A DNA stretch of 5,889 nt from Alphaproteobacteria bacterium (GCA_023259875.1 JALRFL010000176.1:1-5889); one strand, 5' to 3'; shown: positions 1-5,889, counted from the first letter of the stretch. The notes: a model not told the origin generated them from the letters alone. Numbers and translations are program-made.

Positions 1-26
1 CAGAGCCCGGGGGTGGTGTGGCGCGT

Positions 27-50
27 GAAAACGGAAAAACCCCATCCGTC
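27..50 (-). terminator. Weak possible Rho-independent terminator after the protease gene
   Basis: On the minus strand, bases 50-45 (GACGGA) can pair with 35-30 (TCCGTT, one G-T wobble) around a 9-base loop, and two more T then a C follow. The stem is short and the T-tract weak. It would start three bases after the alternative stop at 53-55, which is where a terminator would be expected if the frame-restored 3' end is right. The rest of the sequence to the window edge shows nothing else I can name. Confidence 0.3.
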
Positions 51-72
51 GGTTATGCGTAAGATAAGGTTA

Positions 73-1581
73 TCAACACGACGATCGCCGGCCTTGGCGG
101 TTGATCAGCAAAAGAATACTAGTTTTTTCTGCATCCAACTCTGCCTTAATGGCTTTGCGCGCTTGATCCAGATTTTCCACCTGAACTTTACCAACGCGGC
201 GGATCACATCACCAGCCATGAGGCCGCTTTCATCCGCTGGCGCCCCTGGTTTTACCTCAGTGATAATAACCCCTTCAACATCATCACCGATGGTGAACTC
301 TTGCCGCAGGTCTGGATTAAGATGATCTAGCGTCATCCCTAGCTCTGTCATTTCCACAGGGCCATTGGGATCACTACTGTTTGGCGTTCCGGCGAATAGT
401 CCGGCTTCTTCAGCTTCTTCAAGAACCCCAAGCGTCACCTTTAAATTTAACTTTTTGCCTTCGCGCATGACGGTGACATCAAGCGGCTTGCCAATCGCTG
501 ATTCCGCAACAATTCGCGGCAAGCTACGCATTTCTTCAATCGGCTTACCATTAAAGGCAATCACCACATCACCTGCTTGAATACCGGCTTCCTCGGCAGG
601 GCCACCATCATGAACTGACGACACCAACGCCCCGTTTTCATTTTCAAGACCAAAGTTCTCGGCAATCTCCGGTGTGATTTCCTGAATAAAGACGCCCAAC
701 CAGCCGCGTCTGGTCTGACCATATTCTTGAAGCTGAAGCACAACATTTTCTGCCAGATTAGACGCAATAGCAAAACCAATACCGACCGATCCGCCGGATT
801 GTGAGAAAATCGCGGTATTAATGCCAATCACTTCCCCATCAAGGTTAAAGAGAGGGCCACCAGAATTACCGCGATTAATCGCTGCGTCTGTTTGGATGAA
901 ATCATCATAAGGGCCACTGCCGATATCACGCCCACGCGCCGAGATAATCCCTGCAGTGACGCTTCCGCCTAGGCCAAAAGGATTGCCAATAGCCAGCACC
1001 CAATCACCAACACGCATGGCGTCACTATCGCCGAAAGAGACCGGGTTAAGGGTTTCGTCACCCGGTTCAATCTTTAGCACGGCAATATCGGTTTTGGGAT
1101 CACGGCCAATCAGCGTGGCATCAAAACTGCGGTCATTATAAAGTGTGACCCGAATAGCATCTGCCCCATCAATGACATGGTTATTGGTGACGACAAAACC
1201 CTCTGCTGACACAATAAACCCTGACCCAAGCGCTTGCGCTGTTCGGCGATTTTCCCCATCACGAAACTCTTCGAAAAAGTCTTCAAATGGCGATCCGGGG
1301 GGAAATTGCAAATCATCATCATTGTCTTTGCCCACCACCGTTGTGGTTGAGATATTTACAACAGAAGGGGATAACGCCTCAGCCAGATCAGCAAAGCTTT
1401 GTGGCCGGTCATTGGCAAAAGCTGGCATGACCATCATGGTCAGCAACACCACGCCTGCTAGGACGACATGAAAGCCAAAATAGCGTGACGCTTCGGCCTG
1501 AGGGTCTTGCCAAAGATGATCTTGACCCAACCTTTGGTCTTTTGTTTTTGTTGCTGCGATAGCTTGTCCATCAAAAGGCAT
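73..1581 (-). CDS. degP: DegP/DegQ/MucD-type periplasmic serine protease, two PDZ domains
   Basis: This 502-residue protein is a Do-family (HtrA, S1C) serine protease that degrades or chaperones misfolded periplasmic proteins. A hydrophobic core at about residues 36-53 ends in AFA, giving a probable signal cleavage after residue 56. The trypsin-like domain (about 60-285) has the full triad: His135 in TNNHV, Asp165 in KTDIAVL and Ser240 in NRGNSGGPL. PDZ1 covers about 291-385 and PDZ2 about 412-497, so length and architecture fit DegP/DegQ/MucD. The start at 1581 is supported by GGAGA five bases upstream. It is the third gene of an hflK-hflC-degP array, 125 bp after hflC. Two things are odd. 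The n-region before the hydrophobic core is long (about 33 residues) and not very basic, and the C-terminus stops at QGRRSSC without the usual last beta strand. Both suggest one-base indels (see findings); if repaired, the stop would lie at 53-55. The family call is firm; the choice among degP, degQ and mucD is not. Confidence 0.95.
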   Translation of the reverse strand: MPFDGQAIAATKTKDQRLGQDHLWQDPQAEASRYFGFHVVLAGVVLLTMMVMPAFANDRPQSFADLAEALSPSVVNISTTTVVGKDNDDDLQFPPGSPFEDFFEEFRDGENRRTAQALGSGFIVSAEGFVVTNNHVIDGADAIRVTLYNDRSFDATLIGRDPKTDIAVLKIEPGDETLNPVSFGDSDAMRVGDWVLAIGNPFGLGGSVTAGIISARGRDIGSGPYDDFIQTDAAINRGNSGGPLFNLDGEVIGINTAIFSQSGGSVGIGFAIASNLAENVVLQLQEYGQTRRGWLGVFIQEITPEIAENFGLENENGALVSSVHDGGPAEEAGIQAGDVVIAFNGKPIEEMRSLPRIVAESAIGKPLDVTVMREGKKLNLKVTLGVLEEAEEAGLFAGTPNSSDPNGPVEMTELGMTLDHLNPDLRQEFTIGDDVEGVIITEVKPGAPADESGLMAGDVIRRVGKVQVENLDQARKAIKAELDAEKTSILLLINRQGRRSSC

Positions 1582-1586
1582 CGTGG
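1582..1586 (-). other. Spacer that separates the Shine-Dalgarno GGAGA (1587-1591) from the protease start
   Basis: Read on the minus strand, GGAGA at 1591-1587 lies five bases before the ATG at 1581-1579, which is optimal spacing and favours that start. A second ATG at 1571-1569, in a different frame, would be 15 bases from this site, too far for normal initiation. That matters for the suspected 5' frame disruption of this gene. Confidence 0.6.
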
Positions 1587-1600
1587 TCTCCGGTTACAAG

Positions 1601-1612
1601 TTCAATATTGAA
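1601..1612. promoter_or_regulatory. 12 bp perfect palindrome upstream of the protease start
   Basis: TTCAATATTGAA is a perfect 12 bp palindrome whose near edge is 20 bases upstream of the protease ATG at 1581, inside the hflC-degP spacer. It could be a dimeric regulator operator or simply an AT-rich chance palindrome. I see no convincing -35/-10 pair tied to it. Confidence 0.3.
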
Positions 1613-1627
1613 ACATCCCGAAAGCAT

Positions 1628-1655
1628 GGCCTGATAATGTGGCTATAATCAGGCC
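1628..1655 (-). promoter_or_regulatory. Stem-loop in the hflC-degP spacer
   Basis: Two perfect 8-base arms, GGCCTGAT and ATCAGGCC (1628-1635 and 1648-1655), enclose a 12-base loop. The hairpin lies 51 bases after the hflC stop and 46 before the protease start. It is followed on the minus strand by ATGCTTTCGGG, with only three T in a row, so it is not a good intrinsic terminator. It could be an RNA processing or stabilising hairpin that sets different hflKC and degP transcript levels, or an attenuator. No function can be proved from sequence. Confidence 0.45.
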
Positions 1656-1687
1656 TCTTTGCGGCATGGCACCCCCAAAGGCTTTAC

Positions 1688-1727
1688 TACTTAGCTTCAC
1701 TTAGCATCACTGGGCATCACTGGGCAT
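1688..1727 (-). repeat. Four-copy 10 bp tandem repeat across the hflC stop codon
   Basis: Read on the minus strand, four consecutive decamers occur: ATGCCCAGTG twice exactly (1727-1718, 1717-1708), then ATGCTAAGTG (1707-1698) and AAGCTAAGTA (1697-1688). The hflC stop TGA (1709-1707) spans the junction of units two and three. The unit is not a multiple of three, but because each unit junction carries TGA, removing one exact unit gives an end in MPSDAK instead of MPSDAQ, and adding one changes nothing. Slippage here would therefore be nearly silent. Confidence 0.85.
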
Positions 1728-2591
1728 TTCCCCCGTTTTGTTTCCGAAATAACGGAAAAACTCACTATCAGGGGAAAGCAACATAGAGGTTGAGTTTTCA
1801 CCAAAGGATTTGCGGTAAGCCTGCATGGAACGATAGAAAGAATAGAAATCTTCATCCACACCAAAGGCTTCTGCGTAAATAGCGATGGACTTGCTGTCCC
1901 CACTACCGCGAATGATTTCGGCGGCACGGCGCGCTTCGGCAATCAGAACGGTACGCTCTTTATCTGCCGTTGCCCGAATTTTCTGGGCTTCTTCCTCACC
2001 TGTGGCGCGGAACTCTTTCGCTTCACGCTCCCGTTCAGATTTCATCCGGTTAAAGATGTTCTGTGATGTGGCATCAGGATAATCCGCACGCCTGATCCGC
2101 ACATCCACAATGCTAATCCCTAGGGCTTCGGCTGAGGTATTTACCTCATTGCGGATGGTGCTGATGATCTCACTTCGCTTTTCGGACAGGATATCCACCA
2201 AAGAATGATTACCAAGAACCCGACGCGTTGAGGAATCGACCATGGCCTCTAGCCGTTCTTGTGCAATGCGAACGGTGCGAACGGTTTGATAGAATTTCAG
2301 CGGATCAACAATCGAATAACGCGCATAAGTATCCACTTCCAGTCGCTTCTGGTCAGATAAGATGACTTGCTCTGATCCTTGGGACACCATGGAAAGAACA
2401 CGGTTTTCGTAAAAAACAACATTTTGGATGAATGGGATTTTCCAATTTAACCCCGGCTCTTGCACGGTTCGCTTAGGTTCACCAAACTGAAGCACGATAG
2501 CTTGCTGGGTTTGTTGAACCACGAATAGGGTATTGTAACTGATGAAAGCCAGCAACCCGAGAGCGATCAGAATATAAGTTTGAAGACGCAT
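1707..2591 (-). CDS. hflC: HflC, SPFH/prohibitin-family modulator of FtsH
   Basis: HflC forms with HflK a large membrane complex that encloses FtsH and modulates its proteolysis. The 294-residue length is normal. An N-terminal membrane segment (about residues 5-24) is followed by the SPFH/band-7 domain starting with VVQQTQQAIVLQFGEPKR (about 24-41) and PGLNWKIPF. A charged helical coiled-coil segment rich in Glu, Arg and Ala covers about 180-235 (SEREREAKEFRATGEEEAQK and following), and the C-terminus carries the family ending LSPDSEFFRYF (272-282). The start at 2591 has AGAGAGG about nine bases upstream. It follows hflK after 24 bp and is surely cotranscribed with it. The last codons are encoded by a 10 bp tandem repeat, so the tail GEMPSDAQ may be a recent or variable extension after the conserved RYF. 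Confidence 0.97.
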   Translation of the reverse strand: MRLQTYILIALGLLAFISYNTLFVVQQTQQAIVLQFGEPKRTVQEPGLNWKIPFIQNVVFYENRVLSMVSQGSEQVILSDQKRLEVDTYARYSIVDPLKFYQTVRTVRIAQERLEAMVDSSTRRVLGNHSLVDILSEKRSEIISTIRNEVNTSAEALGISIVDVRIRRADYPDATSQNIFNRMKSEREREAKEFRATGEEEAQKIRATADKERTVLIAEARRAAEIIRGSGDSKSIAIYAEAFGVDEDFYSFYRSMQAYRKSFGENSTSMLLSPDSEFFRYFGNKTGEMPSDAQ

Positions 2592-2615
2592 CGTTTTTAT
2601 CCTCTCTGCTCTCGT

Positions 2616-3716
2616 TTATGGCTTTGATTTGGTGATTTCGGATAAGGGCAGATAAGGGACGACCCCGTTACCGCTTGCTCCGTCATCAATGATAATTTTG
2701 TCAACATTGCTCATAATCTCTTCAAGCGTTTCAATATAGATACGCTCTTTGGTGACATCTTTATTGACCAGATAGGCTTCGTAAATCTGGGTAAAGCGTG
2801 AGGCGTCACCTTCGGCCTGATTAACGATCTGCGCGGCATAGGCTTCGGCTTCGGCAATGATTTTAGCTGACTCACCACGCGCGCGCGGAATAATATCATT
2901 GCTGTAGGCCTGCGCTTCGTTCTTTAGCCTGTCTTTATCTTGTCTGGCTCTTTGCACCTCGTTAAAGGCGTCAATCACATCCAGTGGGGGATCAACGGCC
3001 AACAGTTGCACTTCACGAATAATCACCCCGGCTTGATATTCATCCAACAAGGCTTGAAGTTGCTGTTTGGCTTGGGACTGAATTTGCTCACGACCATCGG
3101 TTAGGGCAAACTGAATATCGACCCGGCCGACAATCTCACGCATCACGGCCTCTGCGGCCACTTTGGTGGTTTCCTCAGGATCAGTGAGATTAAAGAGATA
3201 TTTTCCCGCATCACCAATGCGCCAAAAAACAACAAAATCAATATCAACGATATTCTCATCGCCTGTGATCATTTCGCTTTCAAAAGGAATGTCACGGCGA
3301 TTAACATTGCCGCCATCACCAAGGCTGCGAAACCCGATATTAATTCGGTTATCGCGTGTAACCTCTGGCGTTAAAACGCTTTCGATAGGGTAAGGCAGAT
3401 GGTAATGCAATCCCGGCGGAGTGGTTTCAACCCATTTACCAAACCGCAACACCACGCCTTCTTGTTGGGTATTCACGCGGTAAAAGCCAGATGCGAGCCA
3501 CCCGAATAAAGCCAAGACCAGCAAAATGGTAATCGCATGGGGGCCACGAAAGAAATTGGGCAGAAATTGACCCATATTATCTTTGCCTTTGCGAATGAAA
3601 CTGTCGAAATCTGATTTTGGGTCACGCGAGCCGGGGCCTTGACCACCGCCGCTTCCCCATGGGCCACCGGATCCGCCCTGATTGTTGTTTCCGTTACCCT
3701 GATTATTCCACGGCAT
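2616..3716 (-). CDS. hflK: HflK, SPFH/prohibitin-family modulator of FtsH
   Basis: HflK is the partner of HflC in the inner-membrane complex around FtsH; most of the protein is periplasmic in the known family. The 366 residues begin with an Asn/Gly-rich stretch (about 4-30, with WNNQGNGN and GGPWGSGGG) typical of alphaproteobacterial HflK. One membrane segment follows at about 60-79 (AITILLVLALFGWLASGFY). The SPFH domain begins at VNTQQEGVVLRFGK (81-94) and PGLHYHLPYP. A long helical region at about 250-305 contains ARQDKDRLKNEAQAYSNDI and the family motif IIPRARGESAKI (275-286). The start at 3716 is backed by GGAG six bases upstream. It heads the hflK-hflC-degP array and diverges from mrp across 258 bp. 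There is no truncation or missing block. Confidence 0.97.
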   Translation of the reverse strand: MPWNNQGNGNNNQGGSGGPWGSGGGQGPGSRDPKSDFDSFIRKGKDNMGQFLPNFFRGPHAITILLVLALFGWLASGFYRVNTQQEGVVLRFGKWVETTPPGLHYHLPYPIESVLTPEVTRDNRINIGFRSLGDGGNVNRRDIPFESEMITGDENIVDIDFVVFWRIGDAGKYLFNLTDPEETTKVAAEAVMREIVGRVDIQFALTDGREQIQSQAKQQLQALLDEYQAGVIIREVQLLAVDPPLDVIDAFNEVQRARQDKDRLKNEAQAYSNDIIPRARGESAKIIAEAEAYAAQIVNQAEGDASRFTQIYEAYLVNKDVTKERIYIETLEEIMSNVDKIIIDDGASGNGVVPYLPLSEITKSKP

Positions 3717-3752
3717 ATTTTTCTCCGCTATGACTAGCTTTGTTGCGTTTTA

Positions 3753-3767
3753 CCTGCTCAAAGCAGG
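3753..3767 (-). promoter_or_regulatory. Perfect 6 bp hairpin in the hflK leader
   Basis: On the minus strand CCTGCT, a TTG loop, then AGCAGG form a perfect tight hairpin whose near edge is 36 bases upstream of the hflK start. No T-tract follows on either strand, so it is not an intrinsic terminator. It may influence stability or translation of the hflK leader RNA. Confidence 0.4.
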
Positions 3768-3833
3768 GCTTCCTTTGGTGAAAAGGACTGCGTTTTGTCT
3801 TGCCCATCTCTCACACTCAAACAATCTTCTCAC

Positions 3834-3864
3834 CTTATATTTGTTTGCCATGCCATCTTTTCAA
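3834..3864 (-). promoter_or_regulatory. Candidate promoter for hflK-hflC-degP
   Basis: Read on the minus strand, TTGAAA (3864-3859) is followed after 18 bases by ATATAA (3840-3835), or after 19 by TATAAG. Transcription would start near 3827 and give a leader of about 110 bases. The -35 is part of CTTGAAA, which also resembles the -35 of heat-shock sigma (RpoH) promoters, although the expected C-rich RpoH -10 is not evident. This is an inference by eye; no other site in the spacer looks better. Confidence 0.4.
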
Positions 3865-3939
3865 GAAACGATCTTTAATCTCTTGGCAAAATCACTAAAT
3901 AAAGAGATGAATATCATCACAATCAGCAAAATGGCAAAC
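3843..3939. repeat. Separated 9 bp inverted repeat in the hflK-mrp spacer
   Basis: GTTTGCCAT (3843-3851) recurs as its reverse complement ATGGCAAAC (3931-3939), 79 bases apart. The left copy lies inside the candidate hflK promoter and the right copy is 35 bases upstream of the mrp ATG, so they could be two half-sites of one regulator serving both genes. A match of this length could also be chance in a spacer this size. Confidence 0.3.
3906..3918. promoter_or_regulatory. Short inverted repeat upstream of mrp
   Basis: GATGA, ATA, TCATC is a perfect 5+5 inverted repeat with a 3-base centre, 56 bases upstream of the mrp start. It has the form of a small operator, but there is no independent support for one. 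Confidence 0.2.
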
Positions 3940-3974
3940 CAACAACCCTACGATCATATGAAAGCGAGAGCGGC

Positions 3975-5081
3975 ATGTCCTCACCTATCACCGAAGAACA
4001 AGTTCTTCATACCCTAAGTGCCATCACGATTGATGGCAAGCCTCAAGATCTGATCTCTGGCGGCCTGATATCTGGTGTTGTGGTGAAAAACGGTCATGTG
4101 GGATTCTCACTTCAGGCTGACCCTAATCATCCCGAAGCCATTGAACCGATAAAAACCGCCGCCGAAGCGGCTATTCGTGCTTTGCCCGGGGTTTTGTCAG
4201 CAACCGCCATGCTAACCGCCCATCGCCCATCAAGCCCTGCGGATAAAAGCGCCGCCCCTGCCCATTCTGCTGATGATCAACAAGCCCGTGTCTATCAACC
4301 GGCAAAATATGTCATTGCGGTGGCATCAGGCAAAGGTGGCGTTGGCAAATCCACCACGGCAATCAATCTGGCGCTGGCCTTTCAGCATCTGGGGCAAAAA
4401 GTCGCTATTCTTGATGCTGATATATATGGCCCATCCTTACCGCGATTATTGGGAACAAGCCAGCGCCCTGTTGCCGAAAATAATAAACTAATGCCGATCA
4501 AAGCGCATGGTCTCACCGCTATGTCGATCGGGTTTCTGATGGACGAAGATGCCCCTACCATTTGGCGTGGTCCCATGGTCATGTCTGCGTTAGAGCAAAT
4601 GTTGCGTGATGTTGAATGGGGTGAGCCTGATATTTTGATCATTGATATGCCACCCGGCACAGGTGACGCCCAATTGACGCTTTCCCAACGGGCAAAGCTG
4701 GCTGGCGCGATTATTGTCTCAACGCCGCAGGATTTGGCACTCATTGACGCGCGTAAAGGGCTTAATATGTTCCGCAAAGTCCATGTTCCTGTTTTAGGTA
4801 TCATTGAGAATATGAGTTATTTTGTTTGCCCCGATTGCCAAAGCCAGCATGATATCTTTAGCCGCGGCGGTGCCGAGGAAGAAGCAAAACGCCTTGGCCT
4901 GCCCTTTCTTGGAGCTATTCCCCTAGAAATGGCTATCCGAGCAGGGGCAGATGCAGGGCAACCCGTGTTGGTTTCTGATCCTCAAGGGGAGCATAGCAAA
5001 GCCTATCTGAATATCGCCGAAAAGCTGTTGGGCGCGTTGCCGGAACAATCACGCCCTGCCCCAAAAATCACCATAAGCTAA
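3975..5081 (+). CDS. mrp: Mrp/ApbC (NBP35-like) Fe-S cluster carrier P-loop ATPase
   Basis: This protein binds and transfers Fe-S clusters to apoproteins in the cytosol, using ATP. The N-terminal DUF59/MIP18-like domain covers about residues 5-82, followed by a low-complexity Ala/Ser linker (about 84-108). The ParA/MinD-type ATPase has the deviant Walker A GKGGVGKST (119-127), LDADIYGPS (146-154), WRGPM (197-201) and Walker B with IIDMPPGTGD (222-231). The cluster-binding CxxC is Cys285 and Cys288 in FVCPDC. The length of 368 is usual for the two-domain form. The DUF59 part has IDGKPQDL where many members have DPE, and no Cys at the usual CP site, which is common in Mrp. The start at 3975 has a weak GAGAG before it but matches the domain start well. 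It is transcribed alone, divergent from hflK and convergent with folA. The chromosome-partition label sometimes given to this family is misleading. Confidence 0.95.
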   Translation: MSSPITEEQVLHTLSAITIDGKPQDLISGGLISGVVVKNGHVGFSLQADPNHPEAIEPIKTAAEAAIRALPGVLSATAMLTAHRPSSPADKSAAPAHSADDQQARVYQPAKYVIAVASGKGGVGKSTTAINLALAFQHLGQKVAILDADIYGPSLPRLLGTSQRPVAENNKLMPIKAHGLTAMSIGFLMDEDAPTIWRGPMVMSALEQMLRDVEWGEPDILIIDMPPGTGDAQLTLSQRAKLAGAIIVSTPQDLALIDARKGLNMFRKVHVPVLGIIENMSYFVCPDCQSQHDIFSRGGAEEEAKRLGLPFLGAIPLEMAIRAGADAGQPVLVSDPQGEHSKAYLNIAEKLLGALPEQSRPAPKITIS

Positions 5082-5111
5082 ATTGCGCTAACCGCCAGCA
5101 GCAGCATTGGG

Positions 5112-5138
5112 GCGTTTGTTTATGCGCGTTCCAAACGC
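5112..5138. repeat. 7 bp inverted repeat at the mrp-folA convergent junction
   Basis: GCGTTTG (5112-5118) and CAAACGC (5132-5138) are perfect arms with a 13-base loop that contains the folA stop codon. A weaker stem, CGCC (5093-5096) with GGCG (5111-5114), is followed on the plus strand by TTTGTTT and could help end mrp transcripts. Neither is a strong intrinsic terminator. The 38 bp between the two genes hold nothing else. Confidence 0.35.
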
Positions 5139-5647
5139 ACCAGATCAAAACTGATACCGCCATCGGCGGCGGCGTGATGCTGGCGGCTAATCTCTCTCCA
5201 TTCATCAGGATCAAGAGATGGGAAAGTCGCATCACCTTGTGGGGTTAAATCCACTTCGGTCAGATCAATGGCATGAAGGCTTGGCAGAAAGGCGGCATAG
5301 ATATCACCGCCGCCAAAAATGATAATTTCTTTTGTTCTGTTTGTTTCGGCATCAATCCAATCCTCGGCTGTGGAAACCGCCTCTTGCATGCTATGGGCGG
5401 TGATCACCCCATCTGCCTGCCAGTCCTTTTGCCGGGTAAGCACAATATTCGCCCGTCCCGGTAAAGGGCGCCCAATGGACTGATAGGTGCGGCGTCCCAT
5501 GATGAGAGGCCGTCCCATGGTCAGAGCCTTAACCCGTGGCAAGTCACCGGGGATATGCCAGAGCAATTGCTGACCATCACCTATGACCCTATTTTTTGCC
5601 ATGGCTACTACCGCCACCAGAGGATAACGCGAAGTTAACATTGTCAT
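5120..5647 (-). CDS. folA: Dihydrofolate reductase
   Basis: DHFR reduces 7,8-dihydrofolate to tetrahydrofolate with NADPH in the cytosol. The 175 residues contain the M20-loop region NRVIGDGQQLLWHIPGD with the catalytic acid at Asp35 (Asp27 in E. coli), the NADPH-binding MGRRTYQSIGRPLPGR (50-65, with Arg65 equal to Arg57), and the second cofactor motif FGGGDIY (111-117). Length is close to the usual 160-170. The ATG at 5647 overlaps the thyA stop as ATGA, implying translational coupling, with AGGTGG four bases upstream; a second in-frame ATG at 5641 is also possible. It recycles the dihydrofolate made by ThyA. Val39 stands where E. coli has Phe31, a natural variant in other bacteria. It converges with mrp. 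Confidence 0.97.
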   Translation of the reverse strand: MTMLTSRYPLVAVVAMAKNRVIGDGQQLLWHIPGDLPRVKALTMGRPLIMGRRTYQSIGRPLPGRANIVLTRQKDWQADGVITAHSMQEAVSTAEDWIDAETNRTKEIIIFGGGDIYAAFLPSLHAIDLTEVDLTPQGDATFPSLDPDEWREISRQHHAAADGGISFDLVRLERA

Positions 5648-5889
5648 ACCGCCACCTGCGCGGCGATATGTGGATGTGGGTCATAGCCCTCAAAAGCAAT
5701 GTGATCAGCGGTAAAATCTTCAAGCCGATCAGGGGGATTGATCAAACTAAGCTGTGGCAAAGGCCGAGGGGTTCTGGCTAATTGTTCTTCGGCCTTGTCA
5801 AGATGATTGAGATAAAGATGAGCATCCCCCATGGTATGAACAAAGTCCCCTACGCCCAAGCCTGCGACATGAGCGATCATATGCGTTAA
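5644..5889 (-). CDS. thyA: Thymidylate synthase, C-terminal part only
   Basis: ThyA methylates dUMP to dTMP using methylene-tetrahydrofolate and releases dihydrofolate, the substrate of the next gene. Only the last 81 residues are inside the window; the gene continues past the right edge. They begin LTHMIAHVAG and contain VGDFVHTMGDAHLYLNH, with the His and Tyr of HLY that bind dUMP (His207 and Tyr209 in E. coli), then LARTPRPLP and the C-terminal FEGYDPHP, ending in Val. The match with the E. coli C-terminus is end to end without gaps of note, so this end is intact. The catalytic Cys is outside the window. The stop overlaps the folA start by 4 bp. Confidence 0.96.
   Translation of the reverse strand, partial: LTHMIAHVAGLGVGDFVHTMGDAHLYLNHLDKAEEQLARTPRPLPQLSLINPPDRLEDFTADHIAFEGYDPHPHIAAQVAV

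Larger units (their letters stand above)
3717..3974. other. 258 bp AT-rich divergent spacer between hflK and mrp
   Basis: This spacer must hold the promoters of both hflK and mrp. It shows a possible hflK promoter, a 6 bp hairpin in the hflK leader, and two inverted repeats, each listed separately. For mrp I see only weak candidates: TTGGCA at 3884-3889 has no good -10 at normal spacing. An open frame on the plus strand (3730-4017) looks like chance: its composition is AT-driven, it overlaps the mrp start and it shows no recognisable family. Confidence 0.7.

Noticed and set aside
13..330. Plus-strand open frame antisense to the protease 3' end
   Set aside because: It is a shadow of the protease gene; similar shadows on the opposite strand of hflK, hflC, mrp and folA were rejected for the same reason.
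3730..4017. 95-residue open frame on the plus strand in the hflK-mrp spacer
   Set aside because: It overlaps the mrp start by 43 bases, lacks a ribosome-binding site, has AT-driven composition and shows no recognisable domain.
5525..5545. Val39 in DHFR at the position of E. coli Phe31, considered as a trimethoprim-resistance signature
   Set aside because: Valine occurs naturally at this position in other chromosomal DHFRs, such as that of Staphylococcus aureus, as far as I recall, and the gene is clearly the chromosomal folA next to thyA. It cannot be read as acquired resistance.
1..5889. A novel defence, mobile or biosynthetic system
   Set aside because: All long frames belong to well-known housekeeping families, and there are no integrase, transposase, toxin, CRISPR-like repeats or composition breaks.

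Overview
This window looks like ordinary core chromosome from an alphaproteobacterium of moderate GC. The evidence is the gene set and order (thyA, folA, mrp/apbC, hflK, hflC, a DegP/MucD-type protease), a Gly/Asn-rich N-terminus on HflK, and protein sequences of alphaproteobacterial type. A marine lineage such as SAR116 or another Rhodospirillales-like group is possible, but I cannot fix the genus from the sequence alone. I see no mobile element, CRISPR array, tRNA or rRNA.

Layout from left to right: a DegP/DegQ/MucD-type periplasmic serine protease on the minus strand (73-1581); a 125 bp spacer with a hairpin and a palindrome; hflC (1707-2591) and hflK (2616-3716), also minus; a 258 bp AT-rich divergent spacer; mrp/apbC on the plus strand (3975-5081); a 38 bp convergent spacer; then folA (5120-5647) and the 3' end of thyA (5644 to the window edge), both minus and overlapping by 4 bp. 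The minus-strand genes read as two transcription units, thyA-folA and hflK-hflC-degP, with mrp lying between them in the opposite orientation.

Functionally, hflK-hflC-degP is an envelope protein quality-control cluster: HflK and HflC are SPFH proteins that surround and modulate the FtsH membrane protease, and DegP degrades or refolds damaged periplasmic proteins. thyA and folA are a metabolic pair: thymidylate synthase makes dihydrofolate and DHFR reduces it back. Mrp/ApbC is a P-loop ATPase that carries Fe-S clusters.

The most useful observations are that both ends of the protease gene look frame-disrupted. Near the 3' end, restoring one base gives a hydrophobic final strand and a stop at 53-55. 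Near the 5' end, an overlapping frame encodes a Lys/Arg-rich segment that resembles the true start of the signal sequence. A 10 bp tandem repeat spans the hflC stop codon in a way that preserves the C-terminus whatever the copy number. I found no convincing sign of an undescribed biological system.
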